Part shown: positions 33,704 to 44,749 of the stretch, piece by piece
How the letters are laid out: each line of letters starts with the position of its first letter
Numbering within the stretch: position 1 is the stretch's first letter
Assembly: GCF_905171775.1 (NCBI RefSeq)
Contig: NC_053491.1
Location: forward strand, 136,274,483-136,338,482
Direction: 5' to 3'
Length of the DNA: 64,000 bases
DNA from: Rana temporaria
Lineage: Eukaryota > Chordata > Amphibia > Anura > Ranidae
Made by a program: the position numbers and the translations under genes
The notes under the pieces: generated by a model
The model's database searches: none
What the model was told of the DNA's origin: nothing
What the model saw: only the letters and a program-made list of their open reading frames with translations

Positions 33704-34610
33704 GGCACTAAGCAAACACAGCCAAACACAGACAGGCTTTATACAGGAAGTCTATAGCGTAAAACACACACACACATTTGCTTGCTTGAGCAACTAAATA
33801 AATTCAGGTTTGTCCCTAAAAAGCAGGGAACCCCCTAATGGATTTGTAAAAACAAAACAAATAAGCAGCGTTTGTACTTTTTTAGTGTTCTGTCAGAAGT
33901 CAGCATTTCCACCCAGCAGCAGGCTCCCATAGCAGAAAGCAATAGAGAGAGGGTCCCCAAGACATGAGCTCAGGTGTGTTTGAACATATGTCTGAACCCA
34001 CTTGAGCTATTCCACTGAGAAGCTATTACTGAAGACAACCAATCGTACATGGCAGAGGTATTCCCCACCTTGCAGCTATGCATATACACAGCTGTGGGGT
34101 GGGGAATGCCTCTGCTACTTATGATTGGCTGGTTACAGTGACAGCTTCTTGGCAGGATAGTTCAGGTGGGTTCAGACTCATGTCCAAACCCTCCTGAGCT
34201 CATCCCTAGTTCTGAACACCAGTCATTTCACATATCTAAAAGCCTACGCAAAATTGAGACTATTAAAGCGGTAGTAAACTTTCTAAAAAAAAAAAGAAAA
34301 TCTTTAACTATACTCTCTGCAGGTATATGTCATAATGTGCTGGTATGCACTGCTTAATAGCACGTTTTGGCAGACTATAACATAATCATCATAATGTGCT
34401 CTCTAGCACTGCACTGTTATAAGAGGGTTGCACGAAAAAAAACTGACATCTCCAGTCAGAGATACTGTACTAATCATGCAAGTTTAGTAAAGCATGCCTC
34501 CCCCACTCCAATCGGGAGTCGGTCAGATGCTTGTTTTCAAACATGCACGTCCGACAGAACGACTTACACATGGGCAGAATGTTGGCCGGTATTTTTTTTG
34601 TAATTAAGGC
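33704..34610. other. Mostly unassigned, with a truncated TTAA repeat
   Basis: A TTAAAGCGGTAGTAAACTTTC terminus starts at 34263 and its right end is not found, so a truncated TTAA MITE probably occupies about 34263-34420. CACACACACA at 33766 is a short microsatellite. Confidence 0.45.
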
Positions 34611-35060
34611 TTTAGGCTGGTCATAGGTGGATCAGCCCAAAGGCTGAATGAAAAATGAAAAGATTCCTCCACACAGTTGAGGTGGATAGAGGAATCCTCC
34701 CAACTGAGACATGAGAGGGGATTCACTAAAAATGGAGCAGACAGAATGTGCAGATGCTGTGCATAGTAACCAATCAAATTCTAACTTGAGCTTGTTCAGT
34801 TAATCTATAAAAATAAAAGCTACAAGTTGCTTAGTTGTCATGCACAGCTGTTCTAGATTCTGGTTGCTCCATTCTTAGTAAATTCCCCTCGTTGTATTCT
34901 GAGAGCAGGACTCTCTGCTGTCAGAATATACTAATCAGTGGCTGCAGCTGACTTATCGAGAAAAATTCCCCAACAAGCCTGTTCAACAGAAGACAACCGT
35001 ATATCAACTTCTCTTGAACGGGAACGGCCACACATAGATCGAAACGTGTCCGGTCCTTGC
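34611..35060. mobile_element. Possible outer MITE around the element at 34715
   Basis: GGCTGGTCATAGGTGGATC at the left loosely mirrors GGCCACACATAGATCG at the right (read inverse). The sequence is interrupted by the small MITE at 34715-34890. Ends and duplication are unclear. Confidence 0.35.
34715..34890. mobile_element. Small MITE, GAGGGGATTCACTAAAAATGG type
   Basis: GAGGGGATTCACTAAAAATGG at the left is mirrored by CCATTCTTAGTAAATTCCCCTC at the right. Internal ACTTGAGCTTGTTCAGTT shares phrasing with the MITE at 30497. 176 bp. Confidence 0.8.
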
Positions 35061-36349
35061 TGTACCAGCCAAATTTCGACACATCTATTGCTTGCTTTAG
35101 AACACATACATAGCCAGATGTTCATGTCTTCCATGCGGTCAGCTTCTTGTCATCTCCTTCAAAACCAGACCAGTCTCCTCCCTCCCTGCTTCCATTTATC
35201 TCCCAGTCTCTGTGTAATCGAATACATCTGAGCTTTACTAGGTAATTTGAGAAATACATTAAATGTAAATGTATGTAAATAAAGCCTAAACGTTTCCTGA
35301 AACATACGTTTGCCATATTTGACACTAAATATATGATCACAGCTATATATCTCTATAGAGTGTAGTGTGAGAAAATCATAGGAAGTAAGATACTGCAACC
35401 GCCACATCTAGCACCAGCCATCATCCCATAGCTAAAGTTGCTTGGATCATGTATCTTTCCCAAGAAGTCCAGTTCTGATAAATAACATATTATTACATAA
35501 AGCAGAACTACATTTTCTTTTTAAAATGTATAATACAATAGCCAAGCGGGGTATAAATAAAAGTGCAGCTCTCTCTGCAATGCTCATCTCCTCTCCGGCA
35601 CTGTCGCCCACAAAAGTCTTGGGCCGCTTGTCTTCCAGGATGAAAGACGCCCATCATTTTGCCCATCATTTTGCAACCCACTACCTGTGAGGCCAGGTCT
35701 CATCATAAACACACCTTCTGGGGGAACTAGCCAACCTGAGCATTCAAATACCCACCACTAGAGGAAGAAGGGATGCAAGAAAAGTCATGATGTCATACAA
35801 CCAGGTTCAGTGAAAAAAGGTTTGCATACTACAAGTGCAGGAGGTCTCCAAGGGAGAGTGGGTGGGCTGCAGAGGGTTACTGCCCGAGCTGGAGCTGAGT
35901 TTTAATCTACATTACCAGAGCAACAGGGCTCTCCAGTTCAAAACTTAACATGTGGAAATCCTAGACAAAAATATTTCCCCATAAATGCGGAAACATCATT
36001 TTGGCTCTCTTTATATGTCAGTGTGGAAGTATAATTATTGCCCACCCATGTCAGAAGGGATATAAATATAATGCTCCCCAAGTTCCTTTCTATAGAATAA
36101 AACTGCTCTGAACCGCTCATGCTAAATGCCATTAGGCAGACATTGTGTAGATACAATTTTAATCTATAGAAGAAGTAGACTCATTAGTACTCTCGTGACA
36201 ATAAGTAGAACTTTTTATTTTCACTATTGCAAACTTTAACCGTACAGACTTGGGTAACAAGACAAAGTCATTGAAAGTTATTCTACATCCTGCCTTACAG
36301 TTTCCCACTTCTTAGAAAAGAAGTTCTACTATGAGTGCATTGATGTGTG
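35061..36349. other. Unassigned, apparently unique 1.3 kb
   Basis: No repeat ends and no convincing exon. Short frames on both strands lack family resemblance. Confidence 0.45.
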
Positions 36350-36352
36350 TAA

Positions 36353-36785
36353 TGCCGCATACAGACGGTCGTTTTTTGTGATGAAAAAAAAAGACGTTTT
36401 AAATCATGAAATAAAACGACGTTTTTGAAACATCATTTTCAAAAACGAAGTTGCCTACACACCATCGTTTTTTCACAATGCTCTAGCAAAGCGAGGTTAC
36501 GTTTCACCACTTTTTTCCATTGAAACTCGCTTCATAACCAGCTTCTGGGCATGCGCGGGTTTAAAAACGTCGTTTTAAACGTCGTTTTTGCTACACACGG
36601 TCAATTTCTGTGAAACAAAAAACGACGTTTAGAAAAACGACACCAAAAATTCGAGCATGTTCGAATTTTGTTTTGGTTTTTTTGAAGACATAAAACGACG
36701 TTTTGCCCACACACGATCATTTTAAATGACGTTTTTTAAAACGTCGTTTTTTTTCATCACAAAAAACGACCGTCTGTACGCGGCA
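36353..36785. mobile_element. Harbinger-like MITE, GACGGTCGTTTTTTGTGATG type
   Basis: TGCCGCATACAGACGGTCG and CGACCGTCTGTACGCGGCA are the ends, and TAA duplicates exactly (36350-36352 and 36786-36788). The interior is packed with AAAACGACGTTTT palindromes (several AAACGTCGTTT words). 433 bp. Confidence 0.88.
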
Positions 36786-36788
36786 TAA

Positions 36789-37104
36789 GAGTTCCCAAAA
36801 CATTTTTTTTTCTCTATATCTTCTTTTATTCCTCCATATTTATGTATGTTTTCTCAGTGCTGTTGGATTTTCAAAGCACGGGTTCACAAACCTGCCCTCT
36901 GGTTACAAATTGCTTTCTAGCCTATTAGAAATAAATATTTTTTTACGTGAAAGCTGTAAAAAACATTTAATGAATTTAGTAAAAATATACCAGTAAGAGC
37001 TCTTTGATTAAATTCACTTGAATTATGAATATTCTTTTAAGCTAAGGGTGACAGAGTAGATGTTGCTGGCAACATGATGAGGTTGGAGGCCTGCGACCCG
37101 ACCC
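36789..37104. other. Unassigned sequence
   Basis: No feature recognised. Confidence 0.5.
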
Positions 37105-37354
37105 TTAAAGCCGGGGTTCACCCCCAAAAAATTTTTTAACATTACATTCAGCCGAGTTGTTAGAATGACAATCGGCTGTTTTTTTTAATCTCCCTGCCGT
37201 ACATACCGTTTTATATATATATATATGTTCACCGCAGCTTCCGGGTATGGAATCTGCGGGACTGGGTGACGCGCTGTATGCGCCGGTCGGAAGCATGTCA
37301 ATCAATTAGGAACGCCCAGTCCCACAGATTCCATACCCGGAAGCCGCGGTGAAC

Positions 37355-37415
<61 letters not shown>

Positions 37416-37701
37416 GTATATATATATAAAATATATATAATGTATGTATGTATGTTCACCGCGGCTTCCGGGTATGGAATCTGCGGGACTGGGCGTTCCT
37501 AATTGATTGACATGCTTCCGACCGGCGCATACAGCGCGTCACCCAGTCCCGCAGATTCCATACCCGGAAGCTGCGGTGAACATATATATATATAAAACGG
37601 TATGTACGGCAGGGAGATTAAAAAAAACAGCCGATTGTCATTCTAACAACACGGCTGAATGTAATGTTAAAAAAATTTTTTGGGGTGAACCCCCGCTTTA
37701 A
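37105..37701. mobile_element. TTAA-flanked two-tier palindrome
   Basis: TTAAAGCCGGGGTTCACCCC and GGGGTGAACCCCCGCTTTAA end it, with TTAA at 37105-37108 and 37698-37701. The whole element is an inverted repeat around a TA-rich centre (37361-37440). Each arm additionally contains its own palindrome, 37225-37356 and 37452-37582. Each of these runs from ATGTTCACCGCRGCTTCCGG to its complement around a core with CGCGCTGTATGCGCCGGTC. Non-coding; short frames are artefacts. Confidence 0.9.
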
Positions 37702-38029
37702 GGACGTATACTGTTGCTAGGAGACGTGCATGTTCTTGGCTGCAAGTTCATGGTTACAACTTAAGAGAACTGAAGAAAAAAAAAACATTTCATAGTAAAT
37801 AATTGTATTCATGCTTGGTGTTAATTTAAACCTACTAATATATTGGGCTTTATTATAACCCCAGTAACCTACAGCAGACGATCATAAATAATCTTCAGAC
37901 TAAGTACACTATTTTACCAAAAGCTGGTTATGGTTAGTTTCATAGGCTTTGCAGTTGTATTTTGCAGCAACTTATTGATTATAGATAATTATATTGCATG
38001 CGAGAAACCCATCAACTTATATATATATA
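37702..38029. other. Unassigned sequence
   Basis: No feature recognised, ending in a short TA run. Confidence 0.5.
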
Positions 38030-38507
38030 CAGGTTTTTTTTCAGCGGGAATGCAGGGGAACGCAAGGGGTCCTGGGGTGTGCTGGAGGGTCTATTGTTGC
38101 TGGGTTATACATTTTCTCCAGAGGGTATCTGTTGTTGTAGGGGTACCATTGTTGCTGGGAGGGATCTACTATTGAGGGAGGAGTCTATTGATGCTGGCTG
38201 CTCAGAGATCTATTGTTGATGGGTGGGTCCATTGTTGCTGGGAGAGATCTGTTGTTGCTGAGGGTCTATTGCTGTTGGCTGCAGGGAATCTACTATTTTA
38301 CTGCTTGCCTTGTTATCATTAACAAATTGCATACAAATGACGTAGCACCATACAAATGATACTTGGTTCTGCATTTTCCAAAAAGGGTGGGAGGTGGGTA
38401 GGGGGCGGAACTAAAGGAAGGTGGTAAGGGGTGGGTAGGGGTTCAGAGAAGAGGGGTGACTCAGAAGGGAGAGTACCTGCACCTATTCTCTGAGAAAAAA
38501 AGCCCTG
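38030..38507. mobile_element. Possible hAT-like element, CAGGTTTTTTTTCAG terminus, with internal minisatellite
   Basis: CAGGTTTTTTTTCAGCGGGAA is imperfectly mirrored by CTCTGAGAAAAAAAGCCCTG. It lies in a TA tract, so any duplication cannot be read reliably. From about 38080 to 38290 it holds loosely repeated GGGTCTATTGTTGCTGGG units. Confidence 0.6.
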
Positions 38508-38525
38508 TAATATATATATATATAT

Positions 38526-39404
38526 CAAAAGTATTGGGACGCCTGCCTTTACATGCACATGAACTTTAATGGTATCCCAGTCTTAGTCTGTAGGGTTTAA
38601 TATTGAGTTGGCCCACCCTTTGCAACTATAACAGCTTTAGCTCTTCTAGGAAGGCTGTCCACAAGGTTTAGGAGTGTGTCTATGGGAATGTTTGACTATT
38701 CTTCCAGAAGCACATTTGTGAGGTCAGGCACTGATGGTGGACGAGATGGCCTGGCTCACAGTCTCCACTCGATTTCATACCAAAGGGGTTCTGTCGGGTT
38801 GAGGTCAGGACTTTGTGCAGACCAGTCAAGTTCCTCCACCCAAAACTCATCCACACTGTACTGCCAAAAGTATTGGGCCAGCCCTCCAAATCATTTCGTG
38901 GGGGGGGGGATTATGGTGTGTGGTGGTTTTTCAGGGGTTGGGCTTGGCCCCTTAGTTCCAGTGAAGGGAACTCTTAAGGCATCAGCATGCCAAGATATTT
39001 TGGACAATTTCATGCTCCCAACTTTAGGGGAACAGTTTGGGGATGACCCCTTCCTGTTCCAACATGACTGTGCACTAGTGCACAGAGCAAGGTCAATAAA
39101 AACATGGAAGATCCAGCTTGGGGTGGAGTCCTGGCCTCAACCCGGTAGAACACCTTTGGGATGAATTAGAGCGGAGACTGCGAGCCAGGCTTTATCGTCC
39201 ACATCAGTGCCTGATCTCACAAATGCGAATGGTCAAACTTTCCATAGACATACTCCTAAACCTTGTGGACAGCCTTCCCAGAGGAGTTGAAGCTGTTATA
39301 GCTGCAAAGGGTGGGCAAACTCAATATTGAACCCTACGGACTAAGACAGGGATGCTATTAAACTTCATGGGCGTATAAGAGCAGGTGCCCAATGCTTTTG
39401 ACAA
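38526..39404 (+). mobile_element. Foldback Tc1-like element, internally deleted
   Basis: CAAAAGTATTGGGACGCC starts the element and GGTGCCCAATGCTTTTGACA ends it. It lies in TA-rich flanks, so TA duplication is plausible but not provable. The left arm (38526 to about 38858) is the inverse of the right arm (about 39103-39404), and the arms contain transposase sequence, not just TIR. The right arm has lost about 26 bp relative to the left. A TACTGCCAAAAGTATTGGG motif at 38870 marks the junction with the middle. Confidence 0.85.
38894..39330 (+). pseudogene. C-terminal part of a Tc1-like transposase
   Basis: Readable frames resemble the catalytic half of Tc1-type transposases: GGGIMVCGGFSGVGLGPLVP, then FLFQHDCALVH with the second catalytic Asp, then NPVEHLWDELERRLRAR with the Glu, and finally VEAVIAAKGGQTQY with TGA at 39328-39330. 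A frameshift between the QHD and EHLWD parts (about 39110-39150, where about 26 bp are missing) breaks it. The N-terminal helix-turn-helix and the first Asp segment are absent. Distinct from the two Tc1 subfamilies at 7.2 and 18.1 kb. Non-functional. Confidence 0.88.
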
Positions 39405-39407
39405 TAT

Positions 39408-39408
39408 A

Positions 39409-39453
<45 letters not shown>

Positions 39454-39476
39454 ATATATATATAATATATATATAC
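39408..39476. repeat. (TG)n (TA)n microsatellite
   Basis: GTGTGT run followed by TATATA with ATAATATATATAATAT interruptions, directly after the Tc1-like element. Confidence 0.95.
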
Positions 39477-40434
39477 TAAATGTTATGTTTTCTTCTTCCC
39501 ACCAAAGCTTAGCTTTGGTTTATGAATGCATAAACTAAATTATTCAGTGTGAAATTTATATCTGTCCCCCGACACAAAAATAAGTGGAATTTGAAGATAC
39601 ATATTTTAAAGGTTAATATTCTCATTTCCTGTATGGAGGGTGGGAGAAAAGTAAGTACATACACCATAGTGTCTGCCTGGTTGAGTGAACAACATTCACA
39701 AAGTGTCACTTTGAAGATAAAATAACCTCTCTCTGGATACGCTGTCATGAATTTGATGAGATGCACTACTGAAGCTTTCACTGTTTCTTTCTTTGCGCTT
39801 TGACTTTACAGTCCTTTGGGTTATTCGTTATTAATCTAAAGAAAACACAGCTTCTGGCTATTTCACACAGTTTGGATTGTTAAATTAAGTGTGAATATTA
39901 GTTTTCCCATACACAACTGTGGCAGTTGGCTCTTGCCTAGGCATTTAAACATATTCTTGTCATGCTTACTGTATGATGTCGTGTGTGACCATTTACAACA
40001 AGCTGTCCATGTGGAATTGCTTTGATTCAATTTCTTTTCTAAATACAAAGAGAAATAAAGACAGGCATGTTCAATATTGTAAGAAACACATTACTGAACA
40101 TGTATCTAAAATAAACGCTCTTACTACATAGCAGCAACAAATAGATCAAGGTGTTTTTTCTTCAGTCTTGCTACACGCGTGTCTAAATTCGTCACCACTT
40201 TCTAGTCGAAGCCAAATCGCGTTTTAAACGAACACCTACAGCAGGTAAAATAAGTATTAAGTAATAAGTATTAAGCATGCCGTTAATATATTTCTAAAGC
40301 TTTTCTGTGGATTTTGGTCCGAAGGGGCGTTGGCTCTGAACATTTTCAGCCAACTTTCACCAAATCACGTGTTTTTTCAGCTCTTTACCGCCACCCTTTG
40401 GGCAACTTCTGCTATTGTTGTCTGATGTTTAGCA
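39477..40434. other. Unassigned sequence
   Basis: No feature recognised up to the truncated MITE; an AAGTATTAAGTAATAAGTATTAAG direct repeat lies near 40251. Confidence 0.45.
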
Positions 40435-40671
40435 TTGGTTCTGAGCATGCGTGTTTGTACTTTGGATTTTAGTCCGATGGACTTGTGTACACACGATTGG
40501 ATGATCCGACGTAACACATTTGTTTTGGGAAAGTTTGAGAGCATGCACAGCGAACATTTGTCCATGGAAATCTTGACAAAAATTGTCCGATGGAGCATAC
40601 AGACGGTCGGATTGTTCAATAAAACACGTCCGGACCGTTGTTGTCGGAAAGTTCGATCGTGTGTATGAGGC
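40435..40671. mobile_element. Truncated Harbinger-like MITE, GTGTACACACGATTGG type
   Basis: The right end GATCGTGTGTATGAGGC and internal ACAGACGGTCGGA and GAGCATGCGTG words match the MITE style of the window. The left terminus is missing or unrecognised, so the start is approximate. Confidence 0.6.
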
Positions 40672-40766
40672 TTAAAGGTGCTATTGACATGAAATTTTCA
40701 CCACATGTTGGTAACAGCCCATGCAACCCATACATACAAAGAAACCAAAACAAATACGTTCAGAAA

Positions 40767-41630
40767 TTAACCTCCTGGGACCCGCGCTATAGTCAATTGA
40801 CGGCTACATCGCGGATCCCAAAATCCAACAGGACGTCAATAGACGTCCGCCCATTTGGGCGTTCCCCGCGCGCGCTCCAGAGCGCGCAGCGGGGAAACTC
40901 TGTGTTGGCCGTGTCCCTTACAGATCGCCGCGAACGGCCAATCAGAGTGGCCGTTTGCGATGCGATCTGTGCGGCCAATGAGAGATGATCTCATATGTAA
41001 ACATATGAGATCATCTCTCATTGCCGTTTTACACAGAGACAGCGGTGCTGTCTCTGGAGAGGAGACCGATCTGTGTCCCTTGTACATAGGGACATAGATC
41101 GGTCACTCCCCCTCCACCTACAGTTAGAACACAATGCAGGGATACATTTAACCCCTTCCTCACCGCCTAGTGTTAACCCCTTCAATGCCAGTCACATTTA
41201 TACTGTAATTAGTGCATATTTATAGCACTGATCGCAGTATAAATGTGAATGGCGTCAAAAGTGTCCGATGTGTCCGCCATAACGTCGCAGTCCCAATAAA
41301 AATCGCAGATCACCGCCATTTCTAGTAAAAAGAAAAATAATAAAAAATAATAATTCTGTCCCCTATTTTGTAGGCGCTATAACTTTTGCGCAAACCAGTC
41401 GCTTATTGTGATTTTTTTTTTTTTTTTTTTTAGCGCAAAAGATAAAAACCGCACAGGCGATCAAATACCACCAAAAGAAAGCTCTATTTGTGGGGAAAAA
41501 AGGACGTCAATTTTGTTTGGGAGCCACGTCGCACGACCGCGCAATTGTTAGTTAAAGCGACGCAGTGCCGGAAGCTGAAATTTCACCTGGGCAGGAGGGG
41601 GGTATATGTGCCCAGTAAGCAAGTGGTTAA
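40767..41630 (+). mobile_element. TTAACCACTT-family element, copy D
   Basis: TTAACCTCCTGGGACCC (40767) and GCAAGTGGTTAA (41630) end it, with TTAA on both sides. Shared signature: ACAGTTAGAACACA, AACCCCTTCAATGCCAGTC, AATAAAAATCGCAGATC, GGCGCTATAACTTTTGCGC. A perfect 23-bp-arm hairpin with a 2-base loop lies at 40976-41023, and the 5' half is G+C-rich (CGCGCGCGCTCCAGAGCGCG). Confidence 0.88.
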
Positions 41631-41745
41631 AGGGGTTGTAAACCTTCGTGTTTTTTCACCTTAATGCATCCTATGCATTAAGGTGAAATAACACTTTGCA
41701 GTGTCTGAGCCCCGAATAGCCGTGGGTGCGTCCCCGCCGTCCTGA
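41627..41745. mobile_element. Truncated TTAA MITE sharing a TTAA with copy D
   Basis: TTAAAGGGGTTGTAAACC and the hairpin CCTTAATGCATCCTATGCATTAAGG match the inverted end of the element at 3697-4166. It breaks off near 41745. It starts at the very TTAA that ends copy D. Confidence 0.7.
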
Positions 41746-42861
41746 GATTTCACATGTATTTCACATTTCACATGACTGAAGATAAAGACCTTCATCTTAA
41801 GCTAGACATGTGTGAATCTAGCTTTCATATCTTCCTGCCCCCACTGCTGAGCCTGGTTTCAGCTGTACCATATAACAAGATTACGTTGTTTTATACTTTC
41901 TCCAGACATCTGTTTTTTGCTGCAGTGAAAATTGGTTGATCATTTATGATAGTACACATGTATTTGATGCCACAAGGGCTTCCGTTGATTATTGAATTTC
42001 TGTCTGCTCAATAAGCATGACAAAGTGACATTATGTACAGCAACAGAAAATACGAAATCTTTCACGTGAATTTTATTTATTTTTATTACTGACAACATTT
42101 TTTTTTTTACAGTAATTTGTTTATTCTAAAATGCAAAATATAATATCAGTGTATGATTATGAAAGAAAATTTGACAGTTGATATATCAGTACTGGGCCTG
42201 ATTTACTAAAACAAAATGGACATGAGCAGGAAGACATTCTATTGAAGATAATTGTCATGTTTCTCATGGGGTTTGTATGAACATGCAGACCTTTTTATAC
42301 CTAGCAAACAGGATCCCTTCATTGATCAGTCATATGCTCATGTTCAATGCACACATTGCAATCCTGATTTGCAGCATGGAGTGAACATTGAAAATGATTT
42401 TTAGTGCCTTCTATGCATAGGGGGTATGTTAAGATTCTTTATAATAATGTCAATGTAACTTTGTCAAATATCTGCCATGAAGCTATGATTATGACACTTC
42501 GTGTTACATAATCTTATCCTACAATGCGCTAGGTTATCTATTTTCATTTATAAGTGTTACTTTCCTGAATAATTACGGCTTTTTCTACTATACTATTTTA
42601 CATGTTCTGTTAATGGAATATCTATTTCTATTATGATATTATATATGCTCTGTTAATGGAATTTTGTTGATCATTATAAAATGTAATAAAATATTTGAAA
42701 TATACAAATTTTAATGTAACAAGCATTATGGTTGCTGAATAATAAGACATAAAGGGCACATGTCTCAAAGAAGTAGCTAAAAAGAGTTTGCTGTACCTTA
42801 AAAAAGAAAAAAGAGGATAGCTTAAAACCTATCCAGACCCAAAAAACTAATTGCATGTTAC
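41746..42861. other. Unassigned, AT-rich
   Basis: No gene or full element. A GGGCCTGATTTACTAAAA word at 42195 is a possible decayed MITE end. Confidence 0.45.
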
Positions 42862-43270
42862 AGCTTACTAGTCCTTACTAGATTAGGTATATGCATTTTT
42901 TTTCCCAAGATGTTTTTATTTTTACCTGGTAATTCTACTAATAAAACATTTCCTGTCTCTGGGTGGCTAAATTTTTCCTTCACTGCATCTAAGGAGGCAG
43001 CTATAGTTGGCTGCAGAGCTGGAACAAGGCCATCTAGAGCCTAGGGCGAACATGCCAAACTGCACCCCCCCCAAATGTATGAGCATTATGTGTTAGCAAA
43101 CCCCCCCCCCCCCAAAAAAAAAATTGAGCACTAATCTGCATGCTTACCCCCCGAAGCATAAGTTCCCCCAGGACAAATAACACGTTTCTGTACTTGCTGA
43201 AAATGTTCCTAGCCCGAAAAATGAAAATAAATGCAGCCATCACTTCTAAGGTCTGGTAAGCTACATTATT
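42862..43270. repeat. Dispersed repeat, partner of 27228-27520
   Basis: Collinear with the first copy but interrupted at about 43018-43165 by a C-run-containing segment. Class unknown. Confidence 0.6.
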
Positions 43271-43652
43271 ATGGGATGTGCCAGTTTTTATAACCTGCTT
43301 TGTAGCAAAACAAAAACCAGCACCATTGACAGGACAGGACAGATCTTTGCATTGTTTACATATAACAGCGGGCAGTCCAGAAGTGGTTAAGGGGGCAGAA
43401 GGGGTGGTGTTGAGTCCCATTGTCTGTGTCAATGGATGCAGCAGCATAGCTTGGTAGCGAGCATGCACGGGTGCACCCATGGGAAATGGCTTCCTATGCT
43501 GGCACTGGACATAGAGGAGGAGCCAGGAGCACCAGCGGGGGACCCAAGAAGAGGAGGATCAGGGCTGTTTATGTATGACATGTTTTTGTTATATTAAAAA
43601 ACAACAAAAAACTTTACATCCACTTTAACGCACCAGGCTACAAGAGGTTTCT
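43271..43652. other. Mostly unassigned; right end of a TTAA MITE
   Basis: ACTTTACATCCACTTTAA, ending at 43628, looks like a TTAA MITE right end. Its partner end was not found. A frame on the minus strand (43034-43480) has no recognisable family. Confidence 0.45.
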
Positions 43653-44749
43653 TTAACTGCTTCCCGACCACGGACGGACAGGCAAATGGGCGTACCTGTA
43701 CGTCCCTCTGAATTTGCCGCCTAGTGGGCATGTGTGCGCCCGCCGCATGCCTCGGGAGTGTGGTCGTGTGTCCCGCAAACTCGATGCTCGCCCTGGCGGC
43801 CCACGATTGTGGTGAGAAGAGGCAGAACTGAGAGATGCAGAAAACAAGGCATTTTCCTGTTCTGCCTAGTGAGATGACAGCGATTGACTGCTCCCAGTGA
43901 TTGCTGTCATGTCAGTGGCAGCCCATTCCCCCCACAGTTAGAATCACTTCCTAGGACACGCTTAACCCCTTGATCGCCCCCTAGTGTTTAACCTTTTCCC
44001 TGCCAATGTCATTTATACAGTAATCGGTGGCTATTCATAGCACTGATCTCTGTATAAATGACAATGATCCCAAAATAGTGTCAAAAGTGTCCGATGTGTC
44101 GTTATAATGTCATAGTCCCGATAAAAATTGCAGATCGCAAAATGGAAAGACGAAAACTGGACAGCCGCACTCAAAATTCACTTTCAGAGATGTCTTTTAT
44201 TTTTCAACTGTACATACAGTCACTGCAAACCAACAAGATACAGCATGGCCGACGCGTTTCGCACTGGCAGTCAGTGCTTAGTCATGGCTGATTGCAGATC
44301 ACTGCCATTACTTGTAAAAAAATAATAATAATAAAAATGGCATAAATCTATCCCCTATTTTTTACACGCTATAACTTTTGCGCAAACCAATCAATATACA
44401 CTTATTGTGATTTTTTTTTTTACCAAAAATGTGTAGAAGAATACATATCGGCCTAAACTGAGTAAATTTAGTTTTTTTTATATATTTTGGGGGTATTTAT
44501 TATAGCAAAAAGTAAAGGATATAGCTTTTTTTCAAAACTGTCGCTCCTTTTTTGTTTATAGCGCAAAAAATAAAAACCGCAGAGGTGATCAAATACCACC
44601 AAAAGAAAGCTCTATTTGTGGGGAAAAAAGGACGTAAATTTTGTTTGGGTACAACGTCGCGATTGTCAGTTAAAGCAACGCAGTGCCGAATTGCAGAAAA
44701 ATGCTCTGGTCAGGAAGGGGGTAAATTCTTCTGGGGCTGAAGTGGTTAA
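43653..44749 (+). mobile_element. TTAACCACTT-family element, copy E, with a 154-bp insertion
   Basis: TTAACTGCTTCCCGACC and GAAGTGGTTAA end it, TTAA at 43653-43656 and 44746-44749. The body matches copies B and D (CCCACAGTTAGAATCACTTCC, GATAAAAATTGCAGATC, ACGCTATAACTTTTGCGC). It is interrupted after ATTGCAGATC by the insert at 44137-44290. Confidence 0.87.
44137..44290. mobile_element. 154-bp insertion with a 10-bp target duplication
   Basis: ATTGCAGATC occurs on both sides (44127-44136 and 44291-44300), while uninterrupted copies carry it once, so this is a clean insertion. It contains GGACAGCCGCACTC, TTTTATTTTTCAACTGTAC and GACGCGTTTCGCACTGGCAG. No inverted termini or poly(A) tail were seen. 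It may be a short retroposon or other small mobile element; class unknown. Confidence 0.85.

Noticed and set aside
38676..39164. 162-residue plus-strand frame
   Set aside because: Only its last part matches a transposase. The first half is the inverse-oriented arm of the foldback read on the wrong strand.
43034..43480. 148-residue minus-strand frame
   Set aside because: No domain or composition typical of protein; it crosses C-runs and an interrupted dispersed repeat.
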